Position numbers and translations under genes: made by a program. From Rhodobacter sp. (GTDB lineage Bacteria > Pseudomonadota > Alphaproteobacteria > Rhodobacterales > Rhodobacteraceae): a stretch of DNA of 53,693 nucleotides. The notes beneath the pieces were generated by a model. That model was not told the origin of the DNA, made no database searches, and was given only the letters and a program-made list of their open reading frames with translations. Positions 38,009 to 48,349 of the stretch are shown in pieces. The DNA lies in contig JAJEAY010000015.1 in NCBI GenBank assembly GCA_022824145.1, positions 1-53,693 of the forward strand. The letters run 5' to 3'. The first letter of the stretch is position 1; each line of letters begins with the position of its first letter.

Positions 38009-38245
38009 CTAGGCGGCTGCACGATGCACGATGGCTTCGCGAAGACCCTCCAGCAACCCCTCTAGGTGCGCCATGCGCTCACGAAGTTCCGCCTGTCCGG
38101 ATTCCAGCCTGTCCATGCGGCCTTCCAACCGGTCCATGCGAGCGTCAATTCGGTCCATGCGAACGTTGACGCTCCGCTGTCCGCTGAGGATCAGGCCAGC
38201 TAAGGCTACTCCTACTCCTACTACGGCGATCATTTCCGGTGTCAT
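38009..38245 (-). CDS. Small membrane-anchored coiled-coil protein
   Basis: 78 residues from ATG 38245. One N-terminal membrane helix (MIAVVGVGVALAGLILSG) is followed by a heptad-like repeat, MDRIDARMDRLEGRMDRLES, and a helical end (LRERMAHLEGLLEGLREAI). Small proteins of this shape are common in diverse bacteria and often sit by mobile or defence genes, but no function is established. The frame runs 16 codons further upstream; the inner start places the helix at the N-terminus. It lies next to the type III restriction gene without a clear operon link. Confidence 0.6.
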   Translation of the reverse strand: MTPEMIAVVGVGVALAGLILSGQRSVNVRMDRIDARMDRLEGRMDRLESGQAELRERMAHLEGLLEGLREAIVHRAAA

Positions 38246-38454
38246 GCCGTCCCCTGAGTTCGCAGGCGCGGCCAACCGCACCTTCATTGACAACGCCCTG
38301 TCGGCGGCGCTTAACGACGTTTATGTGCCCGGTACTGCCCCGATTGTCAATGACATGGCGCACAGAAGCAAGACGTTATCGCTGTTTCAGCCGCATTTTT
38401 TCAGAGATCTGCTAGCCTGGCGAAAAATACTGCCCAATCAATTTCCTGAGATAC

Positions 38455-41076
38455 CTATGCGATCTTTTCCGCCAACTGCGTCCGCATATCTTTTCCGTCT
38501 CTGTTCATTTCCACGACGACAAAGATCCCTTTGCCGTCGCTCCTGCGTTCCCAAAGCTCTCCGATCGTCCGCTTCTCATGCGTATCGTCGCTTTTGATGT
38601 CACGCGCACCTTTGTATTCCACGACGATCAATCGATCATCCTTTAGTTGCGCGACGAAATCCGGGTAGAACTTGTCGGTTGCAGTCGGGAGCCAGAACGA
38701 CGCCGAATGGCGTGCGACGTTGCGCAGCCAGAATCGTACTTCCTCCAGGCTGTCGAGAGCCTGCGCACACTGGAATTCCTCGCCGTCCGGGGCACCGTCG
38801 AATGCCGGAACATGCGTCAGGAAGTGCTTTAGTGGCCTCCACGGCCCTCGGTAACGCCGCTCGTCCCGATACATGCCTTCTTGGAATCGGAAGGCCGAAT
38901 CGAAGGACACTTCCACCCCAGCATTCGGGGCAAACAAGTATTGCCTGTATACGCTCTTCCGTTCCTGCTGGCGGATTGTGCCGATCTTGCTCCGGACCTT
39001 TCGGGCGAGTATGAACTTGCAGCGCATCAGCGCCGCCATGTGCATGCCCCGGGCATCAATCAGATATCCCACCAGATCGCTGAGCCAGTGCACCAGATCT
39101 TGCTGTCCGACATCCTGCGCGCGTACCTGGGAGTCGAGCCAGCGCACGAGGGCTTCCGGCGTCCAGCCCTCGACATCGACATCGAGTGCGAACTGCTTCT
39201 CCTCTGCTGCGAAGTTGTACACGACGCGCTTGCCGTCTAGGTCGATCTCGAAGCTACGCGCCGTCTCGCGAAGCGCAAATTGGTCTTCGCTTAGCTGCGC
39301 CGGATGCCCGTCCAGCGACCAGTCGTGCCATTCCATGAACAGATCAGTATCGGCGAGTTCCAGTTTGCCTTGCACATCCGCCATAAGGGCCGGGACGGCG
39401 AAGGTCTCGCCCCGTTCGGCGGGCGAGAGAAGCTTTGCCGCTTCGGCGCGATGTGCCGCCGCGGCATCCGAAAAGCCCTGACGCTCGGCTTCCGGCAGCG
39501 CATTGGCGATCTCGTACTCCAAGACTTCGCCGATCATACCCGTAATGGAAATCTCCGCTTTTCCATCATCCGTCCTGTTGACCGATATGCCGTCCCATTC
39601 GCGCAATACGGCCATCGTTGCCGGCGTTGCAGGCACGGCATGCCTGAACACGAGCTTCGGCCAGGCGCACGAACCAAACAGACCGCCTTCCGCAGCCAGG
39701 GAACCCTGTGCGGTTTCGATGTTTTCCTGCGCTTTCTCCTCCTCGAATCCCATCGCCACCAGCTTGTCTACCAGCGCCCGTGCGGCGGCGCCGAAGTTTG
39801 GCTCGGAGAGGAAGGCGTAGGCCCGGTTCAAGTCGCCGGCTTTGCGGCGCTTCGCGTAGGGCATCCGCAGCACTCGCCCCAGCAATTGCTCGACATCCCT
39901 CGCGCTTTGGATGCGGGCGACCGAGCAGAAGACATAGGCGAAGGAACAATCCCAGCCCTCCTTGAGCGCCGCGACGGTGATGACATACTCGACCGGACAA
40001 GCCGGATCGAACAGGTCGATCCCGTCCAGTTCGCGCTGGTCGCCGGTCGCAACCGCAATCCTCTCTTCAGGAATCCGCTCGACCTCGATCAAGTGCTTTT
40101 TCAAAGCTGCGACGGTCACCTCCTCGTTCTTCCTTCGCGCTTGGAACAGCACGATGGGGCGGAGATAGTCCCGGTCGTCCGCCGCCGTTTCGGCCAGCTT
40201 CGCACGGGCAGCCACGGCACCATTCACCGCGTTCTGCCAACTCCCGTGCTCGGCAAGCACGACCGGCAGCTTGATCATCTCCTCGGCTTTCAGCTCCTGA
40301 GCCGAAACGCTGTGCAGAATGTTCGAGTTGAGCCGCGGCGTCGCAGTGAATTCGATAATGGCGCACGGATTTACCCGCCCCTGCATCTCGCGGGTCAAGC
40401 CGGTCACGGCGTTGTGCGCCTCGTCCACGATCATCAGAGGGCGGTGAATATGCAGAAGGTTGGCGAAGGAGAATTTCGGCCCTCCATCTTCCAGCGTCTC
40501 CAGCCCCGCCAGCTTCTGCGGGAGGGCGGCGAAATGCGGCTCCATATTCTCGTTATGGGCGTAGACCTTGCGGCCCTCCGTGTCTCTGACGCGCAAGGCC
40601 TGGATTGTGCCGACGACGATACAGCAGCGGTCGCGGATGTCGTGCGGGCGGATATGGGCGAAGTCGGCGATATCGAGCACCCGTACCCGTCCGTCGAACG
40701 CGTCGTCGAGCGCTCTCCGATATGGGTGGCGCGGATTTTCCAGTGCCTCGACGGTCTGCTGGCGGATCGTCTTGGTCGGGGTAAGCCACAGGACCAACGG
40801 CCAATCCTTCTCCACCCAAGCGTCGCGGGCGACGGCGACGGCATGTGCGCCGAGCACCGTCTTGCCGCCACCGGTCGGCAGGCGCAGGCAGACATAGGGC
40901 GCGTCCGGCAGGCCCGCCAACGACTTATATCTGCCGCCATAGCCGCCGAGCCGGCTGGCCTGTTCTGGTTCTCTAGTGATCGCCTCGTAAGCGGCGCACG
41001 GCCCGGCGATGCGCGCCCCCTCGAAAAAGCGGCGCAGGATTGCGAGCGTGTCGGCCTGATACTGCTTGAGCTGCAT
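38455..41076 (-). CDS. Type III restriction endonuclease subunit (Res), DEAD/DEAH helicase-nuclease
   Basis: 873 residues. Superfamily 2 helicase motifs: LRLPTGGGKTVLGAHAVA (Walker A, 66-73), LWLTPTKTIRQQTVEAL, LMIVDEAHNAVTGLTREM (DEAH box), CAIIEFTATPRLNS, and DVEQLLGRVLRMPYAKRRK (motif VI). The C-terminus has a PD-(D/E)XK nuclease core: KFYPDFVAQLKDDRLIVVEY followed by KG. Type III Res cuts about 25 bases from a pair of unmethylated sites after ATP-driven sliding, in complex with Mod. It starts 3 bases after the mod stop, so the two are one operon. The gene looks intact. Confidence 0.87.
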   Translation of the reverse strand: MQLKQYQADTLAILRRFFEGARIAGPCAAYEAITREPEQASRLGGYGGRYKSLAGLPDAPYVCLRLPTGGGKTVLGAHAVAVARDAWVEKDWPLVLWLTPTKTIRQQTVEALENPRHPYRRALDDAFDGRVRVLDIADFAHIRPHDIRDRCCIVVGTIQALRVRDTEGRKVYAHNENMEPHFAALPQKLAGLETLEDGGPKFSFANLLHIHRPLMIVDEAHNAVTGLTREMQGRVNPCAIIEFTATPRLNSNILHSVSAQELKAEEMIKLPVVLAEHGSWQNAVNGAVAARAKLAETAADDRDYLRPIVLFQARRKNEEVTVAALKKHLIEVERIPEERIAVATGDQRELDGIDLFDPACPVEYVITVAALKEGWDCSFAYVFCSVARIQSARDVEQLLGRVLRMPYAKRRKAGDLNRAYAFLSEPNFGAAARALVDKLVAMGFEEEKAQENIETAQGSLAAEGGLFGSCAWPKLVFRHAVPATPATMAVLREWDGISVNRTDDGKAEISITGMIGEVLEYEIANALPEAERQGFSDAAAAHRAEAAKLLSPAERGETFAVPALMADVQGKLELADTDLFMEWHDWSLDGHPAQLSEDQFALRETARSFEIDLDGKRVVYNFAAEEKQFALDVDVEGWTPEALVRWLDSQVRAQDVGQQDLVHWLSDLVGYLIDARGMHMAALMRCKFILARKVRSKIGTIRQQERKSVYRQYLFAPNAGVEVSFDSAFRFQEGMYRDERRYRGPWRPLKHFLTHVPAFDGAPDGEEFQCAQALDSLEEVRFWLRNVARHSASFWLPTATDKFYPDFVAQLKDDRLIVVEYKGARDIKSDDTHEKRTIGELWERRSDGKGIFVVVEMNRDGKDMRTQLAEKIA

Positions 41077-41079
41077 GGC

Positions 41080-42699
41080 TTACCTGTGCGCCTTGATGTC
41101 GTAGGGCGTCTGTTTGAAGTCGATGCGTTCGCGCACCAGCGTCGGCACCGTCAGGCGGGACCGTTCGCCATAGACGGTGAGCGGACCGTCGAAGCCCGGC
41201 GCAACCGCTGCAATCTCCACGCGGATGCGGGCGAGGGTCGCGCGCGTCAGTACATTGCCGCCATTTGCGCTCCGGTCGCCGAGCACGCCATTGTAGAGCA
41301 GTGCATAGGCTCGACCGTCATGGACGCCGAGTGCCGGGGAACCGGCACTGCCCTGCCGCAGATCCTGCGACGGACCTTCCTCCGGCCCGTCTTGGTTCCC
41401 GTCCCAAGGGTGGCCAGTTTCGGTGAACCAGACATGGGCGGCGAGCATCGAGAAGCCGACTTCGGCCCGGATCGCCCCGTCGGCATCGAACGCAGACGGG
41501 CCAAGTCGGTAGAAACGGAATCCGCCACCACCCTGCCAGCCGGCACTTTCCGAAATGCCGCCCTGCTCGCCGTCGATGACCTTGCGCAGCCGCAGCGCAC
41601 AATGGCTCTCCGCATGATCACCCATCTCCACGCCGATCCAGCGCCGACCCATCTTGTGCGCCACCGCTGCCGTGGTGCCGGAGCCGAGAAAAGAATCGAG
41701 CACAAGATCGCCGGGGTTTGTGGCGATCTGGAGTATGCGCTGGATCAAACGTTCTGGTTTTGGCGTGGGGAATGCCGCACCCAACGCCCTGAGTTCCCGA
41801 ACACCTTCTTGATTAAATCCATAATCATCTCCGCTTGCCCAAAGGGTTGTTGGCAACACACCCTCCTTAGATTCAGACAGGAACATTTTTAATCTCGGGG
41901 TTCGATTCCCTTCCTTGCCCCACCAAAGGCGCCCATCTTCATTCAATTCCCTAAATGCCGTTTCAGAACGAGCCCAACATCGACCTTGTGGAGGCATTAT
42001 GGAAATTCCGGAGGGCGAAGTCACCGCGTACAAATTGGGAGAAGTTCCCGTTTTTGCGTACTGTCTGCCTCGTGCACCAGACAATAGGCTTATAGTAAAC
42101 GTAATTGATTGCCACGGGCCACGAGGATCGTTATCCGGATTACTAAAGCGATCTCTTTGCCGTTCGGTTCTAGGTATTTTTTTTGGCTGATGCTTTTCTC
42201 TATTTCTACAATACCAGAAAATATGTTCTGTAGAAGAAGATACAAATTCCGCATTACTTCTAACGGCATAAGATTTTTGCCATACAACATCCGCAACAAA
42301 GTTCCTTCTACCGAGTAACTCATCCAGCATTACGCGAGCGTAATGAGCTTCGTTGTCGTCAAGTTGAACCCAAATGGAACCGTCTTCGGCCAGCAGGTCG
42401 CGCAGCAGCTCGAGCCGCGGCCACATCATGGCGAGCCAGCGTGAATGCTCCAGATTGTCGTCGTAATGCGCGAAAGCCGATCTTGTGTTGTAGGGCGGGT
42501 CGATGTAGATGCACTTTACCCGCCCGGCGTAAAACGGCAGCAGTGCCTTCAGAGCTTCCAGATTGTCCCCCTGAATCAGCATGTTGGCGGTATCGCCATT
42601 CCCCGCCGAAAGCCTTGGAACATCCTCAAGGAGCCTATACTGGACCCGCCCGGCGGCCCGGACGTCCTCCTCTCGGGTCAGCCAGTTCAGAGTGGGCAC
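41080..42699 (-). CDS. Type III DNA methyltransferase subunit (Mod)
   Basis: 539 residues. The beta-class order is seen: catalytic motif IV DPPY (67-70, in KCIYIDPPYNTRS) precedes the AdoMet-binding motif I, VLDSFLGSGTTAAVAHKMG (near 333-345). The region between, about residues 125-300, is the target-recognition domain and is visibly AT-rich against the GC-rich flanks, as expected if the specificity domain was exchanged by recombination. The coding strand there has a run of eight A (complement of 42177-42184), a possible slippage site. Mod methylates adenine in a short asymmetric site and gives Res its specificity. The start at 42699 lies near the end of the frameshifted AlbA_2 gene. Confidence 0.87.
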   Translation of the reverse strand: MPTLNWLTREEDVRAAGRVQYRLLEDVPRLSAGNGDTANMLIQGDNLEALKALLPFYAGRVKCIYIDPPYNTRSAFAHYDDNLEHSRWLAMMWPRLELLRDLLAEDGSIWVQLDDNEAHYARVMLDELLGRRNFVADVVWQKSYAVRSNAEFVSSSTEHIFWYCRNREKHQPKKIPRTERQRDRFSNPDNDPRGPWQSITFTISLLSGARGRQYAKTGTSPNLYAVTSPSGISIMPPQGRCWARSETAFRELNEDGRLWWGKEGNRTPRLKMFLSESKEGVLPTTLWASGDDYGFNQEGVRELRALGAAFPTPKPERLIQRILQIATNPGDLVLDSFLGSGTTAAVAHKMGRRWIGVEMGDHAESHCALRLRKVIDGEQGGISESAGWQGGGGFRFYRLGPSAFDADGAIRAEVGFSMLAAHVWFTETGHPWDGNQDGPEEGPSQDLRQGSAGSPALGVHDGRAYALLYNGVLGDRSANGGNVLTRATLARIRVEIAAVAPGFDGPLTVYGERSRLTVPTLVRERIDFKQTPYDIKAHR

Positions 42700-42805
42700 G
42701 GGTTAAAGCCTACAACAGATGCAGTCATAACAGAAAAATGACCAATGGCTCCCGACTCCTCCAACCGGGATCTTTGCCGAAGTAGTTCCAGAAATCCCTT
42801 TCGAA

Positions 42806-44013
42806 TCAGGAAACAGTTCTGCCGATTTCGTCCGAAGCCACCAAAGGATACAAAGGGAAATCAGTATCATCCCATCCGATCGGCTCGAAAATTGTCTTAT
42901 ATTCGTTGCCTCCGACACTAACTCTGTCCGCCGTAACTTTGAACTGCGGTTTATCGGCGCAGGGGCCGATGCACACCGCCGCACATGGTCCGCCCAAGCG
43001 GGAGGCCGGGCCAGCATCGAGACCGGCAATTCGGAGTCAAAATTCATTTCAACCGGATTTTCAGGGAAAGCACGGTTAAGGCGATTCGAGACAAATACCC
43101 ACTCCAATAGGACGTCGGTGTGGATTTCGGCATAGGTGAATATTGGCACTCCCACGTTCCAATCGCTGCCTTGCTCCACGCGCACGGCCTGGAGCATCGG
43201 TCGCAAGTCGCCGAAGTGTATGTCATGCATGATTCGAATGGTGCGCGATCGGGAAACCCGGTCGTTTGACCGACGCATGATCTCGATTTCGTGTGGGCGC
43301 AGCTCTTCCACCAAGCTGCCTCTAGAATAGACAGAACCGAAGCGAAGCTCATCGCTAACGGGAATGGCCGCCATGCGAAACCCGAAAGCGTGGCCGGAGG
43401 ATTCGAGACGTTTGAACTCCTCCTCGAACTTCCTGGAACGCTCGCTCAGCCGCCATTCCAGTCTTTCCGTGCCGTGCGCCAGATTGAGGGCCATGTCCTG
43501 GATCTCCCACTTGCCTAGAGGATTGCACCGATCGGTGCGCCGGATCGGGCAAACTAGCTTGGGTGTGACGCGGTCGGGCTCGAGACGCGACCGACCGGTT
43601 CGAAATACGATGACTCCTTTGTCCCCGTCGGTCGGAACCGGGACGATATCGAGCGTCGGGAGTTGCGGTTCAACGCACTCGCGGAACGCCAGCCCGAAAC
43701 GCGCCGCCAGTTTGGCGCAGCGCGGCAGCGGAGCGATGCGTTCGGCGATCGGAGGTTTGCTTGCGGATTCCGCAATGCCTAGCACAAGGGCGCTGCCGAC
43801 GGCGTTCGCAAACGCAGAAATCTCTTTCAGAAATTCGTTTCTCGCTCGATTGCCGAAATTGCCTTCCGCTTGAATCCAAGGATCTGGGTCACGGGATCCC
43901 CTTGCCGGCAGGCTTTCCTTGAACCGTATGTCTTCCGACGCCTGTTCGGAAATTGGGGCCTCTATATCGCGCCGGACGATGTCGCCTGCCTGTTTGGAGA
44001 GAACGGCACTCAT
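42806..44013 (-). pseudogene. AlbA_2 (Schlafen-like) domain protein with a 3' frameshift
   Basis: The N-terminal 200 residues form an AlbA_2 / Schlafen-type domain: SEDIRFKESLPARG, then RNEFLKEISAFANAVGSALV and LGIAES. These proteins bind nucleic acid and often accompany restriction or abortive-infection systems. The main frame runs to 42703, but after about residue 340 it turns into cysteine- and tryptophan-rich sequence unlike the rest. The other frame from about 43000 reads GPCADKPQFKVTADRVSVGG and continues to GWDDTDFPLYPLVASDEIGR, ending at 42806. So a frameshift lies between about 42965 and 43015, either real or a base error. It is the first gene of the restriction operon. Confidence 0.6.
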
Positions 44014-44496
44014 GCAAATCCCCGTTTGCTAGGTCAGGCGAGCGAACGCGCGTCAACCCTGCACAGGGACATTGCAGTACAGCCTCCGCCCGTCAAGCTC
44101 GATGTTCGCGGTCTTTTCTCCGGAAACGGGCCTTCGCGCTACAGCCTCCCGCCTTGCCCGACACGTCGTCTCAGGGCGTGGGCTGCCTGAAGCTTCCCTC
44201 GAGCGGCGCCGAACCGTCCCGCCAAAGAGGAGAAAGACCGATGTGACGGCAAGGACGGTGGCCGTCGACGCGAAGCGGAAAACGGCTGCCGGAAGTGAAG
44301 GGAAGCGACGACGGATCTAGAAATCGTTTGACAGGAGTGGGGTTCGTATGAGCCTCGTTCAATCGGGTTAGGGTCGCTCTGCGAGCGTAACTAACCTTAA
44401 GATTTACGCCGCCGCAAGCTTTAGCCTCCACCCCTTCCGCTGGCCAGAAGAAGCCATGCCAGAACGTTTGTCCGCATGCTCCAAAGGAAGGGAAAT
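44014..44496. other. Intergenic gap, no gene identified
   Basis: About 480 bases between the AlbA_2 gene start and the serB stop. One plus-strand frame ends in a basic stretch near 44240-44320, but nothing supports a gene. It likely holds the promoter of the restriction operon and the right-hand border of that island. Confidence 0.35.
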
Positions 44497-45396
44497 TCAC
44501 GTCCCGGATACAGGCGAGTACCCCGAAACAAACTCCTCCCGCGAATAGCCCTGAATGTACAGCAGCGAGGTCAGATCCCCATGGTTAACGCGTATATCGC
44601 ATTGCGCCGCGACGGCAGGTTTCGCATGCAGGGCGACGCCAGTCCCTGCCATCGCCAGCATGCCCAGATCATTCGCCCCGTCACCAACCGCAACCGCGTC
44701 GCTATGCCGGATCCCATGCCGCGCTGCAACTTCCCTGAGCATCGCGACCTTTGCGTCGCGCCCGAGAATGGGCTCGCCAACCTCTCCGGAGAATTTCCCC
44801 TGAGCTTCAAGCAGAGTATTCGCCCGATGCTCATCGAATCCCAGCCGCGCCGCAACCTTTTCCGAAAACGCGGTGAACCCACCCGACACCAGCACTGCGT
44901 AGGCGCCGTTCGCCTTCATCGTAGCAACCGCCGTTCCACCGCCGGGCGTGTAGGTGATCCGCTCTTCAAGAACCTTGCCGATCGAATTTGCGGGAAGCCC
45001 CTTCAGCAAACGCACCCGCTCCCGAAGCGCTTCTTCGAAGTCGATCTCACCGTTCATCGCACGGGCCGTGATCGCAGCGACGCGGCCACCAACCCCGGCT
45101 TCCGCGGCAAGCTCGTCAATGCATTCCTGCTGAATCAACGTTGAGTCCATATCCGCAAACAGAAGCTTCTTCCGGCGCCGGCCTGATCTCTGTGCCACCA
45201 AGTCGATTCCCATATCCTGGCAGTCCTGCCAGACCTGCCAGCGGTTGTCCGGTATCTCCGGGACTTCAAATTCTGCGGCCTCACATGTGGAGAGCCAGGC
45301 AGCAGGACTTCCTCCCCACGCGTTCCGAAGCGAATCGACCAGCGCAGCGTCAAGATTCCGGCGTTCGGGATTGGCGATCAACGTAATCACATGCAA
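44497..45396 (-). CDS. serB: Phosphoserine phosphatase
   Basis: 299 residues from a TTG at 45396, chosen because GGGAG lies about 10 bases upstream and the start aligns with family N-termini (HVITLIANPERRN); a GTG two codons later is the alternative, and there is no in-frame ATG nearby. HAD-superfamily motifs: FADMDSTLIQQE with nucleophile D82 and acid D84, VLVSGGFTAFSEKVA, and VAVGDGANDLGMLAMAGTG. The N-terminal 70 residues are the small ACT-like part seen in alphaproteobacterial SerB. It removes phosphate from L-phosphoserine, the last step of serine synthesis. It diverges from serC-serA over a 145-base gap. Confidence 0.92.
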   Translation of the reverse strand: MHVITLIANPERRNLDAALVDSLRNAWGGSPAAWLSTCEAAEFEVPEIPDNRWQVWQDCQDMGIDLVAQRSGRRRKKLLFADMDSTLIQQECIDELAAEAGVGGRVAAITARAMNGEIDFEEALRERVRLLKGLPANSIGKVLEERITYTPGGGTAVATMKANGAYAVLVSGGFTAFSEKVAARLGFDEHRANTLLEAQGKFSGEVGEPILGRDAKVAMLREVAARHGIRHSDAVAVGDGANDLGMLAMAGTGVALHAKPAVAAQCDIRVNHGDLTSLLYIQGYSREEFVSGYSPVSGT

Positions 45397-45541
45397 TGTA
45401 CAGTGACTCCCATGCAAAACCTGTCGTTCTTTCGCCGGAACTGCGACGCAATTTCCGTTGCGGACTCCACTCGGTCTCATTAAGGCAGCGCTCGGGACAC
45501 CTCTCCCCAACGAGAGGCGTATATCTGGAAGGATACCATCA

Positions 45542-46696
45542 ATGGCAATAGGCAAGCCAACCACGCGGCCGGCGAATCCGCGATTCTCGTCAGGCCCCTG
45601 CTCCAAACACCCAGGATTCACGCTAGGCAGACTGTCCGACGCCGCGCTCGGCCGGTCGCACCGCGCCGCTGACGTAAAGCCGAGGCTCAGGGCAGCGATC
45701 GAAAGAACGCGCAGCATCCTCCGAATTCCGCGTGACTATAGAATCGGAATCGTGCCCGCGTCCGACACTGGCGCGTTCGAGATGGCAATGTGGAACCTCC
45801 TCGGAGAACGTCCCGTCGAAATGGCGGCCTGGGAAAGCTTCGGTTCCGGCTGGGTTACGGACGCCGTCAAACAGCTCCGGATCAATGCCACTGTCCACAC
45901 TGCGGAGTACGGAAAGATAGTCGATATGGCGTCCCTGGACTATGACCATGACGTCTGCTTCACCTGGAACGGCACAACCTCAGGCGTCCGTGTGCCATCG
46001 GACTGTTTCATTCCAGCCGACCGCGCAGGCCTAACGCTCTGTGACGCGACTTCGGCTGCATTCGCTATGGATCTGCCTTGGAACCGGCTCGACGCAACGA
46101 CGTTCTCCTGGCAAAAGGTTCTCGGCGGTGAAGCGGCTCACGGGATGCTGGTACTAAGTCCGCGTGCCGTAGAACGGCTTGAAAGCCACGTTCCCGCGTG
46201 GCCCCTGCCGAAGATTTTTCGCCTGACCAAAGGCGGAAAGCTGATCGAAGCGATTTTCGAGGGCGCCACAATCAACACACCGTCCATGCTCTGTGTCGAG
46301 GATTACCTCGCTGCACTCGAATGGGCCGAGTCAGTCGGTGGCCTTGACGGGCTGATCGCCCGGACCCGCGCCAGTTTCGACGCAATTGACCGGTTCGTCA
46401 AAGCCCGAGACTGGATTGACTTTCTGGCGAATGACCCGGACTGCCGCTCCAAAACGAGCGTTTGCCTCAGGTTCACCGGAATGCCAGACGACGACGCGCA
46501 ACCGTTTGCCAAGGCGATCGCGAAGCAGCTTGAGGATGAAGGTGTCGCTTACGACATCGGCAGCTACCGAGACGCGCCGCCCGGGCTGCGTATCTGGTGC
46601 GGCGCGACGGTCGATTCCTCCGATGTCGAGGCGCTTATGCCATGGATCGAATGGGCATACCGCTCGCACACGGTGTCGCGGCGTACAGCCGCCTGA
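45542..46696 (+). CDS. serC: Phosphoserine aminotransferase
   Basis: 384 residues from ATG 45542, with GGA near 45530 as a weak ribosome-binding site. This is the alphaproteobacterial / archaeal-like class V type: [14 protein letters not shown] at the start, [45 protein letters not shown], and the PLP lysine K192 in [15 protein letters not shown]. It converts 3-phosphohydroxypyruvate with glutamate to phosphoserine; in this group it can also act in pyridoxine synthesis. serA follows 54 bases downstream on the same strand. Confidence 0.92.
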   Translation: MAIGKPTTRPANPRFSSGPCSKHPGFTLGRLSDAALGRSHRAADVKPRLRAAIERTRSILRIPRDYRIGIVPASDTGAFEMAMWNLLGERPVEMAAWESFGSGWVTDAVKQLRINATVHTAEYGKIVDMASLDYDHDVCFTWNGTTSGVRVPSDCFIPADRAGLTLCDATSAAFAMDLPWNRLDATTFSWQKVLGGEAAHGMLVLSPRAVERLESHVPAWPLPKIFRLTKGGKLIEAIFEGATINTPSMLCVEDYLAALEWAESVGGLDGLIARTRASFDAIDRFVKARDWIDFLANDPDCRSKTSVCLRFTGMPDDDAQPFAKAIAKQLEDEGVAYDIGSYRDAPPGLRIWCGATVDSSDVEALMPWIEWAYRSHTVSRRTAA

Positions 46697-46750
46697 GCAA
46701 TCGGTAAAGGCACATCGACTGAATATTGGAAAACCTGAATGGAGACCGAT

Positions 46751-48346
46751 ATGGCCCCCAGAGTTCTCGTCTCGGACAGGCTGTCCGAGACCGCAGTCCA
46801 GATATTTCACGACCGCGGAGTGGAAGTGGACTTCAAGCCCGACCTCGGCAGGAACAAAGCCGGACTGCAGGAGGTGATCGGAAACTATGACGGACTCGCC
46901 ATCCGTTCGGCTACGAAAGTGACCCAGAAGCTCATTTCCGCCGCAAGCCGTCTGAAAGTCGTTGGCCGCGCCGGCATCGGCGTTGACAACGTCGACGTCC
47001 CGGCCGCCTCAAAGGCTGGCGTGATCGTGATGAACACCCCTTTCGGCAATTCGATCACCACAGCCGAGCACGCGATCGCCATGATGATGGCCGTCGCCCG
47101 CCAGATCCCGGACGCGAACGCGTCGACCCATGCAGGGAAGTGGGAAAAGTCCCGCTTCATGGGAGTCGAGCTCACCGGCAAGACACTGGGCGTCATCGGC
47201 GCCGGCAATATCGGACAGATTGTCATTGACCGCGCGCGCGGCCTTAAAATGAAGATCGTGGCGTACGATCCATATCTGTCTGAAGAGAGAGCGAGCCGGA
47301 TGGGCGCCCGAAAGGTCGAGCTGGCTGACCTTCTCCGGGACTCCGACTTCATCACGCTTCACGTACCACTGACCGAAAAGACCCGGAACATTCTGTCCAG
47401 GGAGGCGCTTGGCAATACAAAGAAGGGCGTGCGCATCATCAACTGCGCCCGCGGCGGACTGGTCGACGAGGCGGCGCTGGCGGAACTTCTTTCGTCGGGC
47501 CATATCGCCGCCGCGGCGCTGGACGTGTTCTCGGAGGAGCCAGCAACCGAAAACGGGCTGTTCAACTTGCCAAATGTCGTCTGCACGCCGCATCTCGGCG
47601 CCGCGACCACCGAAGCGCAGGAAAACGTGGCGATCCAGGTTGCGGAACAGATGGCGGACTACCTGCTGACGGGCGCTGTCCAGAACGCACTGAACATGCC
47701 GTCGGTGACAGCTGAAGAGGCGCAGGTGATGGGCCCCTGGATCAAGCTGGCAGGACATCTTGGCGATTTTGTCGGGCAGTTGACGGGTGAACCGGTCAAG
47801 GCGACCAACATCCTTTACGACGGCGTTGTATCCGGCATGAACACAGCCGCGCTGACGTCAGCCGCCGTCGCAGGCATCATGAAGTCTTCGAATCCGGAGG
47901 TCAATATGGTGTCGGCCCCGGTGATCGCCCGCGAACGGGGGATGGATATCTCGACGACAACCCAGGACAAGTCGGGAGTTTTCGAGGGTTACATCAAGCT
48001 CACTGTCTCGACCGGACTGCGGGAGCGATCCATTGCGGGCACCGTGTTCTCGGATGGCAAGCCGCGCTTCATCCAGATCAAGGGAATAAACATCGATGCG
48101 GCGATCGGCCGCCATATGCTCTACACCACCAATGAAGACGTGCCAGGCATCATCGGCACACTCGGACAGACAATGGGCAGCCATGGCGTCAACATCGCGA
48201 ACTTTACCCTGGGCCGCAGTTCGATCGGAGGCGGGGCGATCGCGCTCCTTTATCTGGATGACCGGCCTCCTGCAGGCGTGCTCGCCGAACTGGAGGCGAC
48301 TGGCCTGTTCCGTCAGGTCAGCCCGCTGGAATTTGACGTTGGTTAG
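46751..48346 (+). CDS. serA: D-3-phosphoglycerate dehydrogenase
   Basis: 531 residues from ATG 46751, preferred over ATG 46739 because GGAG lies 6 bases upstream. This is the long form: catalytic NAD domain with VVGRAGIGVDNVDVPAASKA, GVIGAGNIGQIVIDRARGL (dinucleotide fold), INCARGGLVDEAAL, and PNVVCTPHLGAATTEAQENV containing the catalytic histidine. Then come an intervening domain (about 320-450) and a C-terminal ACT domain (YTTNEDVPGIIGTLGQTMGS), which often senses serine. It catalyses the first step of serine synthesis. The stop is only 3 bases before a metallophosphoesterase stub. Confidence 0.95.
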   Translation: MAPRVLVSDRLSETAVQIFHDRGVEVDFKPDLGRNKAGLQEVIGNYDGLAIRSATKVTQKLISAASRLKVVGRAGIGVDNVDVPAASKAGVIVMNTPFGNSITTAEHAIAMMMAVARQIPDANASTHAGKWEKSRFMGVELTGKTLGVIGAGNIGQIVIDRARGLKMKIVAYDPYLSEERASRMGARKVELADLLRDSDFITLHVPLTEKTRNILSREALGNTKKGVRIINCARGGLVDEAALAELLSSGHIAAAALDVFSEEPATENGLFNLPNVVCTPHLGAATTEAQENVAIQVAEQMADYLLTGAVQNALNMPSVTAEEAQVMGPWIKLAGHLGDFVGQLTGEPVKATNILYDGVVSGMNTAALTSAAVAGIMKSSNPEVNMVSAPVIARERGMDISTTTQDKSGVFEGYIKLTVSTGLRERSIAGTVFSDGKPRFIQIKGINIDAAIGRHMLYTTNEDVPGIIGTLGQTMGSHGVNIANFTLGRSSIGGGAIALLYLDDRPPAGVLAELEATGLFRQVSPLEFDVG

Positions 48347-48349
48347 GAC

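Noticed and set aside
39304-41892. 862-codon open frame on the plus strand
   Set aside because: Antisense to the clear type III res and mod genes and without protein-like motifs.
41894-41925. tRNA-like 3' end (GGTTCGATTCCC ... CCACCA)
   Set aside because: It lies inside the mod coding sequence, the acceptor and T stems do not pair well, and there is no D or anticodon arm upstream.
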